Counted from the first letter of the stretch, positions 52,231 through 64,000 are shown. The stretch: 64,000 bases of DNA from Chrysomallon squamiferum (GCA_012295275.1 CM022679.1:24272002-24336001); one strand, 5' to 3'. The notes: generated by a model not told the origin, from the sequence alone. Made by a program: numbers and translations.

Positions 52231-53109
52231 TTATTAATGGCAGCAGCAGTACTGATCTAGTGTAACAATCCAGATTAAGCTTTTAGACCAAAATATAACC
52301 CAGTGATTTAAAATGGCTTGAACAATAGACATACTACATCAGTGTTTATATTGGCCTTGACTGAGTATACCCCACCAGTCTAGACTATAACCTGTTTTGT
52401 TTTTCCATAAATTAGTCTGTTTGAATGTCCAGCTTCCATATCATCTTTGTATTAACCACTCCAACACTGACGATCAACACTGATAGTATAATAAGACACA
52501 GCAAAAACCTCATAGTTACTGAATCATGTTGGTCAGTGAGGTCTCTCAACAGCATGTAGCACATGGGTTAAACAGTTATTTTGTCCTCACAGGTCATAGT
52601 AATGGAGAAGACTGATGACACTATTAGCACATTTCACATTTACTGAATAGTCCATAAGCAATGTCGCCTGATTAGAATAACTAAATATGGCATCATTCCT
52701 TCATGTCTGAAATAGACTGATCCAAGCTGTAAATGGTAAGATAAGTAATTCAGCTCTTGTGAAAAACCCACACTGTAATGCTTCCCCATCACCTATCTAT
52801 CAATGCCTTTTTGAAGTGAGGTATGGCTGCAGTCCAAACCTGCCAATTTTTCTGAATTCTGCTGACAATAGAGATGGAAATTATTTCCCAGGTTCAGCCT
52901 CTCCAGATGATCAGAAGACATCTCACACCAAACAGTTTGTTGACTCTACTGGCAATTCAACAAATTTGAAAAACTCATGAACCATATTACAATGTTTTTC
53001 TTTTTTGATAAATCTAGTGACTGCTTATTTATACTAAACCCATGTGTACTTCATTTAGCTCATGATTTACTGGAGTTTCCATTTGATTAGTCTGTAACAG
53101 CATTTAAAT

Positions 53110-53236
53110 CAGTCTCGGGCAAACTGCGGCCCGCATGGCTTTCTGAGTGGCCTGCCTAATTGTTCCACTTACACTGTAAATTAGTACCTGCTTATTCTCA
53201 TGTGGCCTGCTTCTCAAAAAACATTGCCCATGCCTG
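53110..53236. mobile_element. Non-autonomous hAT-type element (MITE), 127 bp
   Basis: Imperfect terminal inverted repeats: CAGTCTCGGGCAAACTGCGG at the left and a right end reading CATTGCCCATGCCTG. It is flanked on both sides by the perfect 8-bp duplication ATTTAAAT, as expected for hAT transposons. The CAG-xx-GGGCAAxCTGCGGCCCGC end is a common hAT end type. No coding capacity. Confidence 0.8.
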
Positions 53237-53995
53237 ATTTAAATGATTAAAATTGAGTACTGTTGTGGAGAAGGCTGTATCATCAGCAAGTGAAAATAGA
53301 TCAAAAGCTTAATACTGTATTCTTGAATATTTCATGTGTCTGAAAATGAGTCCTACAATCTGCACAGTTAACTTTTAACCCCATTTATTATTAGGGCAGG
53401 GGATCTATGTTAGGTTTCTTATTTCAATGAACACTATGTCATACATTTCTAAATATGTATCAGAAACCTAATAACACTGTCTAGTTACAATGCAAATGTC
53501 AGCATATATCACTTTGTTTATTTTCTAATTTACTATTGATATATTTATAAATGATCTTGTATTATTACTGCCGATCTTGAAAACTTTTATTTTACTTTAT
53601 TATAACCGTTATGATAACCGTTTCTGTCTGACATTTCTTTGCTTAATTTCCTATTTTTCTAATAATTATTTATGTATCTACCTGATTCAAAGTTTTCATT
53701 TAATTTCGTTCTAAAGCTAACCATAATAGATTATTTGATTCCCGCAAAGAAATATATTTTGTTTCAGCTGTTTTTATGGACAGCTGAACTCCAACCGGAA
53801 TTTATTTCTTCTCATTCTTCGGAATGACTAATAAATGACCAGAAGCCATTCGTACTGCAATAAATGCTGTTCTTAAATCGTTAATTTTAAATAGAAAGTG
53901 CTTATGAGCTTCCTGACAGTTGCTGACTGTTGATGGGTGTTTCGAAATATTCTATTCATATGTAGAACGAAGTTGTTTCCCTTGCAAATATGAAA

Positions 53996-54035
<40 letters not shown>

Positions 54036-54143
54036 GTCTATACACTATTCGTACTGCAAACGATATTGTTTTTAACTTCCTGAATGTTGCTGACGGTTCT
54101 CATCGCTGTTCGGTTAGTGACGTCGAATCACGTGAAGATTAAT

Positions 54144-54383
54144 ATGGATGGAAATCCACAATCGTCGGCGCTTTCTTTACATCCAGAGTCTGAAAAAGAA
54201 GATGTCAGAAAAAAGAATGTTGAATGTTTTGTGGAAACAGGTTATTAGTAACTACCTCAGCTAACTTTATTATTATTATTATTATTATTTTGTTTTCCTG
54301 CTACTAATGTTAAATCTCTAATATGAAACTGAAAGAAGGAAAATGTTGACAATACAAACTGTAATACTTCATTCTGTTAAAGA

Positions 54384-54451
<68 letters not shown>

Positions 54452-57400
54452 CGTATAATACGTATATTACTTACTCATCAAATACTTTAAATAGTATAGG
54501 TTTAATTTGATATAAAGATGCACACACATACATACATATGTATACTTAATGTTTTTCTATTTATGGATGTATAGACAGCAAAATCCAATGATTACATGCA
54601 TGTGGATACATTACTGAAAACATAAATCAATACACATAACCAGAAATGAATACCAAGTTTTTATATGTTTACATATCCATTTTCCAAAGTTGCCAGAAGT
54701 TATTCAATCCATACTGAAATTTTAATAACTTATTAGCACTAGATCAGTCATGGGCAAACTGCAGCCTGCCTGAGTTCACAAGGAAAATAACATAATTTTA
54801 TAACATGAGTCTGTTTTATATCTACTAATATACTAAAACAAATGTAATTTTTTTTATTAAAACAGTTCCTGAAGTAAATGAAAATGAAAAAATTCTTAAA
54901 ATAAACTCGTAAAAACACAAAATCGCATAAATTAGTACCTGCATCCCATGTGAGGATGAACCATATCTCATCTGGCCTGCTTCTCTAAACAGGTTGCCCA
55001 TGCCTGCAGTAGATATTTTAGATCATTAGTACAATTCATTTTCTTATAGCTTATAATCTTTGATTACCATGTTTGTTCACAGTTGAGCAGATAGGATCAG
55101 AGGTTTACACATGCTTTCAAAACCTATCATCATTACTGTCATCTGGGCTATTTTTGCCTCATTTACAATGTCATCATCCATCATTTCTGTTCAGAATGGA
55201 ATAGGGTTGTCCAGACTGATACAGTCCTGCATGGTGCATTGTGTCAGTCCATGTGACATTAGTGTAGATAAAGCAATGTCATTTCAAAAGCAAAGTTTTA
55301 TTGCAGCCTGTATGAAATAGAGATGACTACGGCAGGAATATTTCTTTACATTTAATCAATAACCCATGTTTCTTTATTTACCAAGTATAACAATAGCATA
55401 ACCATTCCAGCACTTGAAGTTTTCAAATGCTAATTTTTCTTAAGTCAGTATAAAATGAATTTGAGAAATAGTTTTTTTTACTGCTCTACATTTGTGAAAA
55501 TATCTGTCTGAATTGTTAAAGTTTGAATTTTATTTCAAGGCTGATTTTCATTTATTTTTTATTTTATATTTTTTTTTGTTTTATCTCCTAACAAAATTCT
55601 GCACACTGATCAAGAATTCACCTGATTTATTCTAACAACTGTAATTTTCCTTCACAACTGACTATATTTTCTTATCTTTAATGACATGTGTATATATATA
55701 TATGTGCATGTGTAATTACACATATACACCTATATACATGGATTATCATGATAATGTTAGGCTAAAGAAAAGAAAAAAAGAAATATTGGTATTACTTAAG
55801 CAAAAGATAAATGAATAGACAAGAATGTTTTGTTTACTGTAATTCATATTGTGTTTATGTTGGTGTTTTACTATTCTAGTGCACACTACATTTTTTCATA
55901 ATCATCAGTAATTGCTAATTTATTTTTAATGTATTCAGATAAAGGTGTGGAGGAGTCCAGTCAGTCATCTAAATGTCAGTTGGTCAGAGAGGAAAAAGGG
56001 GAGGAGTTCACTAAGCAAACTCCTCAAATGACACAGGTATATTCATTAGTAGATTAATTTGGACTCTATTAGTGTTAGTAAATAAGTTGTTGATATTCTG
56101 TGGCATATATTTTGAATAAAACTGTTAACATATTAAAATTATCACACAACAAAATTAATAAAATGAAATGCAGTTACCTTGAGGTTGTCTCAGCAGATTT
56201 ATGTATGAAGTGCTGTCATATAATTTATTGTTTATTTATTGCATTTTCCATTTGTCAATAATCAAACAGGGATCCATGCAATGTCAGTATGTATTTAATG
56301 TGTAGAAACCAAAAAAACCACAAAAACCTGAATATTGTGGTATTATTATTATTATTATTATTATGATTCTTGTTATTTCAGGTGCCTACAGTGTCTGATG
56401 CACCTGAAGAAGGTATGAATGTTTATTAAATGGTTTTCATTCACTTCAAAATAATTCTGCATTACAGAGCTCCAGAAAAAATCCCCAACAAAAGCATAAT
56501 AACTTGTTTTTTAGATTTATTATCTGTTTTGTAGATTGAAATAGTTAAAGACACAAATGGACATCTTTGTGTGTGTGTGTAAAGAGAAAATTATGTTTCT
56601 TGGTCCATAAATAAAAAGTAATCTTGATCATTGTTACATTTCTGACAACCACAATCTTCATCATTTACTGTCACATAAATATTACTCTGTGACAGAATTA
56701 GTAATTAGTTTCATATTATTTCTGTTCTATTAATACATTTTTTTATAAATAGTTCTAGTTACAGACAGATTGTTTAATATTAAGCATCCAATGAAATTAA
56801 ATTGTTTTTAAAATTTTGTTGTGGTATACAGTAAATTACATATTTTAAATGTTTTGTTAAAGTCCATGCACAGCAGAGTAGTTTACAGCAGTCAGAGAGA
56901 ATGATTCAGAAACTTGGCAGAGAGATAGAAGAATTAAAGAAAGAACTTGAGAATCACAGAATGGTCCTAAAGATGTATGAGCAAGGACTACAAGAGGAAA
57001 ATAAACAAGTGTTCACTAATATTCAAGGTTTGAAATATTTTATGATTTCATTATTAGTTATGTCGGAAACTAAAGATTTTATTTAATTTTGGATTTAAAA
57101 TTATTCTTACAATCTCAACTACTTACTACTATGGTTTAGACCATATATAGTGATTTATATCACAGCATTTAGTTGTGTCTGCAAAGTGAAGGTCAATGTT
57201 GCTAACTAAGACGTAGTAACACCCTCTGCCCTTAAACTGAGTTTCATGATGCTCATGTCTATGCATTTTCTAAATCTACTCTTACTATGGATTAAATCAT
57301 ATATAGTTATTTATTCCATAGCACTGAGTTCTCTCTGTAGGTAGGAACAAAATGGTTTATAAATTGCATTGATATATCCATCCCTGATAGTCAAGACCTG

Positions 57401-60400
57401 CATTGTTAAATATATTTTCATTAAACAGATATAAGGTTATGTTATATAACAAACACCATATTTCCAAAATAAATTGCATTATATATAAATTTAAAATAGA
57501 AATATTACTAAAACTATAATCGAAACACATAACCAGAAATGAATACCAAGTTTATTTATTTTTGGATATCCAGAATTGCCAGAAGGTATTCAATGTATAG
57601 TACAAGTAGATGTACAGTACAAATATTTAAAATCACATACACAAATAAACTGTTTTAAATCACAAAAATTTAAAATCATTTTAGGAAATACCATTATCAG
57701 AAAAGTTAGTGATGAAAGACTTTTTGCCTGGTTTTTTGAAGAAATTATCTTTGATTACTATGTTTTAATTCCATGTAAATTTATTAACATTTTCCAAAAT
57801 TGTTCACAATTCAGCAGATGGATTCTTAGGTTTACACATGCTTGCAAAATCTGTACTGTCATCTTTTGTCATCTGGACCATTTTTACCTGATTTACAAAG
57901 TCTTCATCCATCATTTCTGTTCAGAATGGAATATGGTTGTCCAGATATTGTCCTGCATAGTGCCTTTTGTCAATCCATGTGACATCAGTGTGGATAAAGG
58001 AATGTCATTGTTGGAACTGACTTCCAACCCAGCATAGTGAAGGCAAAGTTTTGTTGCAGCCTGTATGAAATAGACAAAGCCATAAGTTTGATAAGGCATT
58101 GTTTTGTATTTACCAAATCAGTATTATGGGTCTATAAAATGACTTTGAGAAACAGTGATTTTGACTTCTCAACATTTAAATGTTCAAATGTCGTCATTAC
58201 TGACTTATTTAGGAGCTCAGCTGAAATCAGATTTTCATTTCTGTAGATTCATGTCAGAAAATCAAAGTGAATTATTTAGGTTTGAATTTTATTTCATAGA
58301 TGATTTTTATTTTTTATTTATAATCTTGCTGTGTTTTGAACACTAATCATTCTAACAACTGTAATTTTCCTTTGCAGCTTTAAATAGCTGACTTATATTT
58401 TCTTATCTTTAATGGTGTTTGTCTACATATATACATATATAATTATACATGTACATATATGTGTTTGTAATAATGATAATGTTAATGTAAGCGAAAGAAA
58501 AAAGAAAAGTAAAAAACTGAATTTATTTAGAAGCAAAAGATAAATGAGTTGACAAGAATGTTTTGTTTACTGTAATTCATATTATGTTTGGTGTTTTACT
58601 ATTCTAGTGCACACTACATTTTTTCATAATCATCGGTAATTACTAATTTATTTTTTATGTTCAGATAACCATGTTTCTGATGGGGAGCAATCCCTTCGCT
58701 CAGGTAGATCTCGGTTTGTCAGAGAGAAAAAAGGAGAGGTATATTTATTAGTAAATAAATTTTGACTCTGTTACTTTTAGTAAACAAGTTGTTGATGTTC
58801 TGAAGCAGATATTTTGAATAAAATTGGTAACAACATATTAAAATCATCAAATTTTACACAATAAAAAGAATAAAATATAATTAACCAGAGGTCAACTCAG
58901 CATGTGAAAGTGTTATATAATTTATCATTTATTTATTGCATTTTCCATTTGCCAGTAATTAAACAGTGAATATTCAATATGTATTTAACACACAGAAACC
59001 CCCAAAAAACATGAATATTGCATGAACATGAATTATTATTATTATGATTCTTGTTATTTCAGATGCCTGCGGTGTCTAATCCACATGAAGAAGGTATGAA
59101 TGTTTATTAGTTGGTTTTCATTCACTTCTAAATAAATTTGCATTACAAAGCTCCAGAAAAAATCACAAACAAAAGCATAATGACTTGTTTTTTAGATTTA
59201 TTATCTGTTTTGTAGATTGAAATAGTTAAAGACACAAATTGACGTGTGTCCAGTGATGTATATAAATCACATACAACAACAGCAATTTTTCCTTTATTAA
59301 TAGTGAAATGCCTGTTCTGCATAAATTTCTAAATCTGTTTCTAATAATAGTATTATAAATTTCTAAATCTGTTTCTAATATGGTATTATTAATACTTTTT
59401 TATCAATAGTTTGTGTTACTGACTGGTTGTCTAATAAGAACAATCCTATGAAATTAAGTTTTTATATAAATTATAAGGTCTACAGTAAATAATATGTTAC
59501 AGTTGTACAGTAATATGTACATTTTTAATTAGTTGTTTTATTTAAGGTGGTGTGTATCGAGGAAACGAGGATAAAGATCTTAGAAAGAAGAATGGTGCAC
59601 AGCAGAGTACTTTACTGCAACCACAGAGAAAGGATGGAGAATGGGAGAGAAAATGTCGAGAGTTGGAGAGAAAATGTCAAGAGTTGGAGAGAAAATATCG
59701 AGAGTTGGAGAGAAAATATCAAGATGACTTGATGTTGATTGAGGAACAGAGAGTGGAAATAGATAGCCAGGTCCACAAGCAAGAGATGTACAAGCAAAAA
59801 CAAACGGAGATAGAACAAAAACTATCAATGCAAATTCTAAGTAACATGACTGAGATAACACGTCTAGAAAATCAGCTACAGAGAAAGGTTAGAGAACAGC
59901 TGAGTGAGAGAGAAGAGTTACAGAGAAAGGATACGGTCATACGTAGTCTTTGCCAGGAGATTAAGATAAAAGAACAACAACTAAATCAGAGAGATCAGTT
60001 AATAAAGGAGAAAGAGCAGTCAATACGGGAGAGAGATCAGTTAATACAGGAGAAACAGAGGTCAATACGAGAAAGAGATCAATTAATACAGGAGAGAGAT
60101 CAGTTCATACAGGAGAAAGAGCAGTTAATACAGGAGAAAGAGCAGTTAATACAGGAGAGAGATCAGTTAACCCAGGAGAGACAGCAACACATATTCAGTG
60201 CCATTGATTGGATATGTTATCTAGATCAGCAGCTGAACAACAAACAGCAGATTCTAGATAACATGACTGAGATGATCAGACGTCTAGCACATGAGCTAGA
60301 AAGACTGGGACGAGATCCTCAAGGTTTGAAATATTTAATTATTTGATTATTAGTTATGCAAAGAAAAGAATCAGTCATAAAAATGTCTAAATTATATATT

Positions 60401-60923
60401 TACTAAATTATACTGAAGGCAATTTTAACACAAAAGAACATTATTAGTTTTGTATTAACAGAAACTTTTTAAATGGACTGAATTTATTGGTAAATATTAA
60501 AATTAATCGTTTTAATATTCAGAAGAAGAAACATACCTCTCATATTATATATTGATAGTAAAATACTGAATAAAAATAGTAAATTTATTATGCTTTTTAC
60601 TCTTTTTTAAAACCATAAACTATTTATAAAGTTATTCTTACAAACTTTTATCTCCTTCTTCTATTATTTTATTTATTTATGGTATAAAAATAATAATAAT
60701 GTTTCTGTTTTCAGATATACCAGATGACAACTCAGATGATGGTTCTTCAACACCTCCAGGTGTGTCTAGATGTAAAGTTTGTAGGTCAGAAGATGTAAAT
60801 GTTGTATTCAAACCGTGTCAACATGCTTGTTGTGGAGCCCAGTGTGCACCTCAGTTTGTAAATGAAAGATGTCCAGTCTGTCGAGAAATTGTAGAGGAGT
60901 TTGAGACTGTCTTCATATCATAA
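54144..60923 (+). CDS. IAP-derived coiled-coil/RING protein lacking BIR and UBA domains, eight exons
   Basis: Exons 54144-54240, 55939-56036, 56382-56412, 56863-57027, 58665-58738, 59063-59093, 59547-60323 and 60715-60923 splice in phase to 494 codons including the stop. Exon 1 starts MDGNPQSS and keeps the LHPxxExEDVRKK stretch that precedes BIR3 in the neighbouring IAP. Exons 2 and 5 are remnants of the BIR3 core exon without any Cys-x2-Cys. Exons 3 and 6 match its 31-nt exon (VPTVSDAPEE, MPAVSNPHEE). Exons 4 and 7 are coiled coil, the second with long heptad runs (RDQLIQE, ERKCREL). The last exon is a RING nearly identical to that of the IAP. It is probably a RING E3 ligase that self-associates; caspase binding through BIRs is not possible. 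Weakest splice site: the acceptor before 56863. Alternative: two or more shorter transcripts. Confidence 0.75.
54386..54450. repeat. (AT)n microsatellite
   Basis: About 32 AT units in intron 1 of the IAP-derived gene. A (TAA)n run lies at 54000-54034, upstream of its start codon. Confidence 0.95.
54636..57526 (+). repeat. Internal duplication unit A (about 2.9 kb) in the IAP-derived gene
   Basis: Begins with AACCAGAAATGAATACCAAG at 54638 and contains BIR-remnant, 31-nt and coiled-coil exons (55939, 56382, 56863). Unit B repeats this order. Unit A carries a hAT-type insertion that unit B lacks. Confidence 0.75.
54745..55006. mobile_element. Non-autonomous hAT-type element (MITE), 262 bp
   Basis: Starts CAGTCATGGGCAAACTGCAG and ends GGTTGCCCATGCCTG, the same end type as the 127-bp element. 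The flanks CACTAGAT and CAGTAGAT form an 8-bp target duplication with one mismatch. It lies in intron 1 of the IAP-derived gene, in unit A only. Confidence 0.75.
57527..60340 (+). repeat. Internal duplication unit B in the IAP-derived gene
   Basis: Begins with the same AACCAGAAATGAATACCAAG at 57529, shares with unit A the intronic stretch CATCATTTCTGTTCAGAATGG (57911; 55176 in A) and the exon series 58665, 59063, 59547. Its coiled-coil exon is much longer than in unit A (777 against 165 nt). Confidence 0.75.
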
Positions 60924-63900
60924 ATATTATCTAAATATCTGAGATATATCATATTAATATCATTTATATGAAGACTGTATTGTTTGAACAATAACATCAT
61001 TATAGACTTATGTATATAGTTGTTACATATAACATTATTTTTAATATTATATCATACATATTATCACTGGTTTGATATTCTTATGATACATCTTGTCATA
61101 AATGGATCACATATGGTTAAATATCACATTACATTTCAATAAAAAAAAATACCAACTTTTTCATTTTGTGCAGACATATGAACTGTTTTGGTGCCACTGA
61201 ATCTAGAGTAATAATGTTGTCATCAGACATTTAAAAAATGTGCTATAGTGAGATGTGTAAAACAATTTATTTGTAAAGACATTTGACTTTTTCTTTGTTC
61301 ATATTTATACATATATATATATAGCTATGAATGATGGCACACATATGATACATACATACATAATAAAGACATAGAACACACCACCACCCACAATCAGTGC
61401 TTATATACCTGTAAAACATGTCAATTACTAGAAGAAAAAAATATTTCTTCCTATGTTTGATAAAAATCCAATATTCTTTCAAGCACTTTGCAGTTTTTGT
61501 ATTTAGTCATTTCTAAATACATTACAATGTATTTCAATCAGAATTCAAAGTATTCAATTCGTTTAATAGGGTGGCATTTGTTTACTATTATTATTTACTA
61601 ATAAGTGGCACTAACTTTAACATAGAGCATTAAAAAAAACAAAAAAAATTATGTTTGTGTATATATATTTAGATATATTATATAAACAGTTTATTACAAT
61701 ATGATTTTATTCTACAGTTTCAGTAACAATAACATTAAAATGATTCACAGCTGGTATCCAATTAAATTATCTTAAGTAATAGAACCAAATTATTTTCTTC
61801 CTATAAGTAACAGTAGCAGTAAGTTGATTAGAATTAAAATTAAGCTATATATTAAGATTAACCAGAAATCATGGAAACAAAATTATTTTTATATTAAATT
61901 TCTTGCAAGATAAGAAAACAAAACCACATGTCAAATTTTATGACATTTTTTTTATTATATATCATTCATATGAAATAAATTTAAATAAGAATGTGAACAA
62001 CAGGGTAGAGAAATTTACATTTTAATCACTGAATTGCTATTCTCAGATTAATTAAAAGGCAGCTGCGATATTTTTTCCCAATATTTCACATTTGCTGTAT
62101 TAAAACATTATAGAAAAGTTTATCTTTTTTCTTCTTTTAACTTGTAACACTGTTAATGTCAATAAAGTTCAATTTCATTTTTATTTAAAGTTAACTTTTA
62201 TATATTAAACCATGCAATAAACAACTATAAATGTTATTTTCAAAAGAATCATATACAAATTTAATAAATATATAAATATGTTTTTATTTTACATTTTATT
62301 CACATTTGTAATTTGTTTTTAAATTATTCCTGGAATCTAGTTTATATGCTATGTTTATAAGATTTTAATGGAACTTTTATCTATTTATTTTTAAGAATAA
62401 TAATATAAAATTTATATACCATTCATTTTCAAAATCTTTTAAACGCTAAGATTTTAAAACCATGTTTGTGCATTTATTTTACAGATGTTCATTGTGGAAA
62501 TATTTTTTATAATGGAAAGAAATTATACTTATCTGTTGATTAATCAAGTTCTTTTTTTGAAATTATTAAATTACAAATAGCAGATGTTATAAAATGTATA
62601 TTTCTGTTCTTAAAATCATGTCCAAGATTATCTATGCATTCCGAAAATACAAGTTTTAGATCTCTGTTTTGTTATCCTTTGACTGTTTTCTACTGTTTAC
62701 CACTGTTTTCCACTAAATAAACTATTTAATTTTTTTCTGTTATCTGTTTTTATTTTGTTTTTTTCCTGATTTTGTTTCAGAAGTTATGATCATGTATAAC
62801 TAAACTCCAGATTGTTGTAAATGAATGTCAGTAAATTAATAATTAATATCTCAAGTCATTTGTAATATGAGATTAAGAGACTATAATTAATATACAAATC
62901 TGTGTGGTGTGAAAAAGAAAGTGGTTATAAAACCAACATCAGGAGACATGCTATAATTCTACCATGAAGCAGCAGTTATCTCGCGGTAAGTATAAATGGT
63001 TCTAGATCAATGTCACAGGAATAAAAACAGAAGAGAGATTCAGTGACTTATGTCTCATAAGAAAGATTCTCCTCTAGCAAAAGTTTCATCTTTATTAAGT
63101 AGTTGCAGTTAACTGGAAACTGATAGAAATATTTATTTAACATTTTACTAAAAAGAAACTTCCTTGATATTTTGAATCTATTTTCATAATAAATTTATTT
63201 AACATATAAGAGAAATCACCCTGGTAGTTTATAAATATATTTTAATTAACTTGACGAGATTGTTAAAAATATATAAAACATTTTTTCTGGTTTGATGTTT
63301 TAATTTGACTAATAGTTACATCATACAGCTGTGATTGTTAATCTTTTATCTTTTAATTTTTTATTTTTTTTTATCTTCTTGTTTTTAGCATCCCTTTTTA
63401 AATAATTTTTAAGGTTGGATGTCTTAAGTTCCATTTTATACTATAAAACAAACTATGATTCTTACGTTTCTGTAAATATATTTGTGTTTTCAACTGTTAA
63501 ATTGATACACATTTTGTAAATAAAAATAAAACATTTATAAAAGTATTCTTACAAAGAGTGAATTTTCAAATGACACTTCAAACGCTCAGGAGTGAAAAAC
63601 ACTTTTATGAAAATAAAATGAATTTTTTTTTTTTTTACCTGTATCCCACTCCCATGTAAACAATTGAATTATTAGGTAAAAATATTTCTGAACAAAATGA
63701 TTATTAGCAGTAAGACCCAAGATATTTTTCAGACATATATAATGCAAGAAAAATATAATAATAATTTTCCACAAATTTCATATTTCAAAGGTTTTTCACA
63801 AATGAACTTTTGTATGTCATTTTAGAAATCCAACTTGAAGAAAATAAAATGAATGAACAAATAAATATTTATTGTCATCCCACTATAACAAACAATTGGT

Positions 63901-64000
63901 TATTAATCTTTGTCAAATATATGCTGAAAATAATAATTAAAATAACAATGATAATAATAAATATATATATATAAAACTATATGAGATTGTAACCCTGATG
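60924..64000. other. 3' flank of the IAP-derived gene
   Basis: Aligns in pieces with 47.1-51.99 kb but is shorter, so several kilobases of landmarks are compressed to three. No gene is seen after the RING exon. Confidence 0.6.
62161..62166 (+). terminator. Candidate poly(A) signal of the IAP-derived gene
   Basis: AATAAA in the same conserved context as at 49849, 1.2 kb after the stop codon. A second conserved AATAAA (AAATAAACTATTTAAT) is at 62716, matching 50401 in the left copy. Confidence 0.35.

Larger units (their letters stand above)
47084..53719. other. 3' flank of the first IAP and spacer to its paralogue
   Basis: Contains the probable long 3' UTR, conserved with 60.9-63.9 kb up to about 51.99 kb, then unduplicated sequence with a TTTA run (52190-52231) and a 127-bp hAT element. 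The open frame at 52759-52980 has no support as a gene. Confidence 0.6.
53720..63900 (+). repeat. Right copy of the tandem IAP-locus duplication
   Basis: Same landmarks in the same order and orientation as the left copy. Large differences: BIR1 and BIR2 coding sequence missing from exon 1, an extra internal duplication, a shorter 3' flank, and no inverted repeat in the 3' flank. It may run beyond the right edge. Confidence 0.8.

Noticed and set aside
52759-52980. 73-codon open frame
   Set aside because: Isolated, no family resemblance, lies in the spacer between tandem copies.
55111-55320. 69-codon open frame, with a related stretch at 57576-58037
   Set aside because: Intronic in the gene model; the shared block is short and interrupted differently in the two units. 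Reported only as an unclassified conserved stretch.

Overview
This is eukaryotic, intron-rich, very AT-rich nuclear DNA, packed with microsatellites (CA, TA, TTA, GA and CT runs). Protein families and exon structure point to a bilaterian animal. A lophotrochozoan, most likely a mollusc, is my best guess: an IAP family that has expanded in tandem, a delphilin-type formin and a receptor guanylyl cyclase fit together there. No species can be named from the sequence.

Layout. (1) About 1.3-1.7 kb, minus strand: one exon of a receptor-type guanylyl cyclase / natriuretic-peptide-receptor-like protein, probably its first coding exon; the rest lies left of the window. (2) 6.8-30.8 kb, minus strand: a 27-exon delphilin-like (GRID2IP) formin. 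The exons splice into one open frame of about 1310 codons with the order PDZ-PDZ-HHD-PDZ-HHD-HHD-FH1-FH2. (3) 33.9-36.9 kb, plus strand: a complete five-exon ZDHHC4-type palmitoyltransferase of 345 codons. It is divergent from, and adjacent to, the delphilin gene. The same pair is adjacent and divergent in the human genome (GRID2IP/ZDHHC4, 7p22), so this looks like very old microsynteny. (4) 42.3-47.1 kb, plus strand: an IAP gene with three BIR domains, UBA, coiled coil and RING, broken by a one-base frameshift in BIR3. (5) 54.1-60.9 kb, plus strand: a tandem paralogue of that IAP. It has lost every BIR zinc site and the UBA exon, has internally duplicated its middle, and still reads open through eight exons and 493 residues as a coiled-coil/RING protein.

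About 10 kb of sequence from 42.1 to 52 kb is repeated from 53.7 kb to near the right edge, including promoter and 3' flank, so the second IAP arose by tandem duplication. Within it a unit of about 2.9 kb (54.64-57.53 kb) was duplicated again (57.53-60.3 kb). Two short non-autonomous hAT-type elements with 8-bp target duplications lie in the region.

The most interesting points are the BIR-less, UBA-less IAP derivative with its frame intact, the two independent deletions that removed its UBA exons, the minisatellite built from the splice acceptor of the ZDHHC4 DHHC exon, and the conserved GRID2IP/ZDHHC4 pair. All exon models come from splice signals, phase and family resemblance only; no transcript data were available.
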